A DNA stretch of 64,000 nucleotides from Bradyrhizobium diazoefficiens (GTDB lineage: Bacteria; Pseudomonadota; Alphaproteobacteria; Rhizobiales; Xanthobacteraceae). The notes beneath the pieces were generated by a model, which searched no databases, was not told the origin of the DNA, and worked only from the letters and a program-made list of their open reading frames with translations. Below, piece by piece: positions 63,762 through 64,000 of this stretch. The position numbers and the translations under genes are program-made. The DNA lies in the NCBI RefSeq assembly GCF_016616885.1, contig NZ_CP067102.1:4492501-4556500 (forward strand), written 5' to 3'. The stretch's first letter is position 1; each line of letters starts with the position of its first letter.

Positions 63762-64000
63762 GGTCGTGTCCCAGCTGATGGTGTAGCTCGGTAGAGCAAA
63801 GCCGTCCGCACGCGCGCCCCCACATAGCGCCGTAGCGGGCGGACGGCTTTGCGGTGGTCATCGATGATTCGTCGGTAGGGTCGGGTTGCTGACACCAACC
63901 TGATTCGAGGAACCACCGATGACCGACGAGATGATGAACCTGCGCGCGCTCATGGAGAAGACCCCTGATGCCGATCTGTTGCGCGAGATGATCGGCTTTG
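63762..64000 (+). mobile_element. IS256-family insertion sequence, second copy (left end only)
   Basis: From GGTCGTGTCCCAG at 63762 to the window edge the sequence equals the first 239 bp of the copy at 43206, including the inverted repeat, leader hairpin and transposase start. The 8 bases before it (TTTTGCGC) would be its target duplication; the right end is not visible. Confidence 0.9.
63919..64000 (+). CDS. IS256-family transposase (5' end, runs off window)
   Basis: The first 27 codons, [20 protein letters not shown] and onward, are identical to the transposase at 43363-44562. It starts at the same distance (157 bp) from the IS end. The rest lies beyond the window. Confidence 0.9.
   Translation, partial: MTDEMMNLRALMEKTPDADLLREMIGF

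Overview
The window looks like a chromosomal segment of a Bradyrhizobium-type alphaproteobacterium (Nitrobacteraceae). The reasons are high GC with strong G/C third-position bias, an Aap-type general amino-acid ABC operon, many short soil-rhizobial hypotheticals, a complex I NDUFS4-type accessory protein and several palindromic intergenic repeats. This taxonomic call is inference from gene content; there is no rRNA in the window.

Layout. 1-9.5 kb: partial TolC-family gene, isoaspartyl methyltransferase, tRNA-Asn, an envelope-stress operon (PspA - YqiJ - YqiK/flotillin), small genes, tRNA-Cys, a DTW-domain tRNA-modifying enzyme and a SAM methyltransferase. 9.8-19 kb: a complete tripartite RND efflux operon (outer-membrane factor, adaptor, two different RND pumps, MdtABC-like). 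19.6-29.5 kb: cyclopropane-fatty-acid synthase family, cysteine synthase, TPR protein, AapJQMP uptake operon, cystathionine beta-lyase and a membrane hypothetical. 29.6-33.3 kb: a four-gene lipid-linked sugar operon (ArnT-like, PAP2, ArnC/RgtE-like GT2, LpxB-N-like). 33.3-40.7 kb: alpha-2-macroglobulin with an intact CSEQ thioester motif, followed by PBP1C. 41.1-44.8 kb: a small island bounded by a 49-bp direct repeat of the tRNA-Arg(TCT) 3' half, holding unknown small genes and an IS256-family insertion. 45-50.6 kb: an unusual PLP enzyme, DUF2171 protein and several small membrane or secreted proteins. 50.6-53.6 kb: a TRAP transporter (DctPQM). 53.7-61.1 kb: leucine/isovalerate catabolism (HMG-CoA lyase, methylcrotonyl-CoA carboxylase alpha and beta, isovaleryl-CoA dehydrogenase) with a divergent AraC-type regulator, plus an Lrp-type regulator. 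61.2-64 kb: NDUFS4-like protein, OpgC, small proteins and the left end of a second identical IS256-family copy.

Most unusual observation: the pspA reading frame is open for about 160 codons upstream of a well-placed ribosome-binding site and ATG. That extension resembles the N-terminal (WED/REC-like) half of an IS605-type TnpB, with no RuvC nuclease part. A perfect 11-7-11 inverted repeat sits next to its start. This suggests a TnpB-derived module captured at the front of a PspA-YqiJ-flotillin membrane-protection operon, giving either a fusion protein or two nested products. It was recognised by eye only and needs profile searches.
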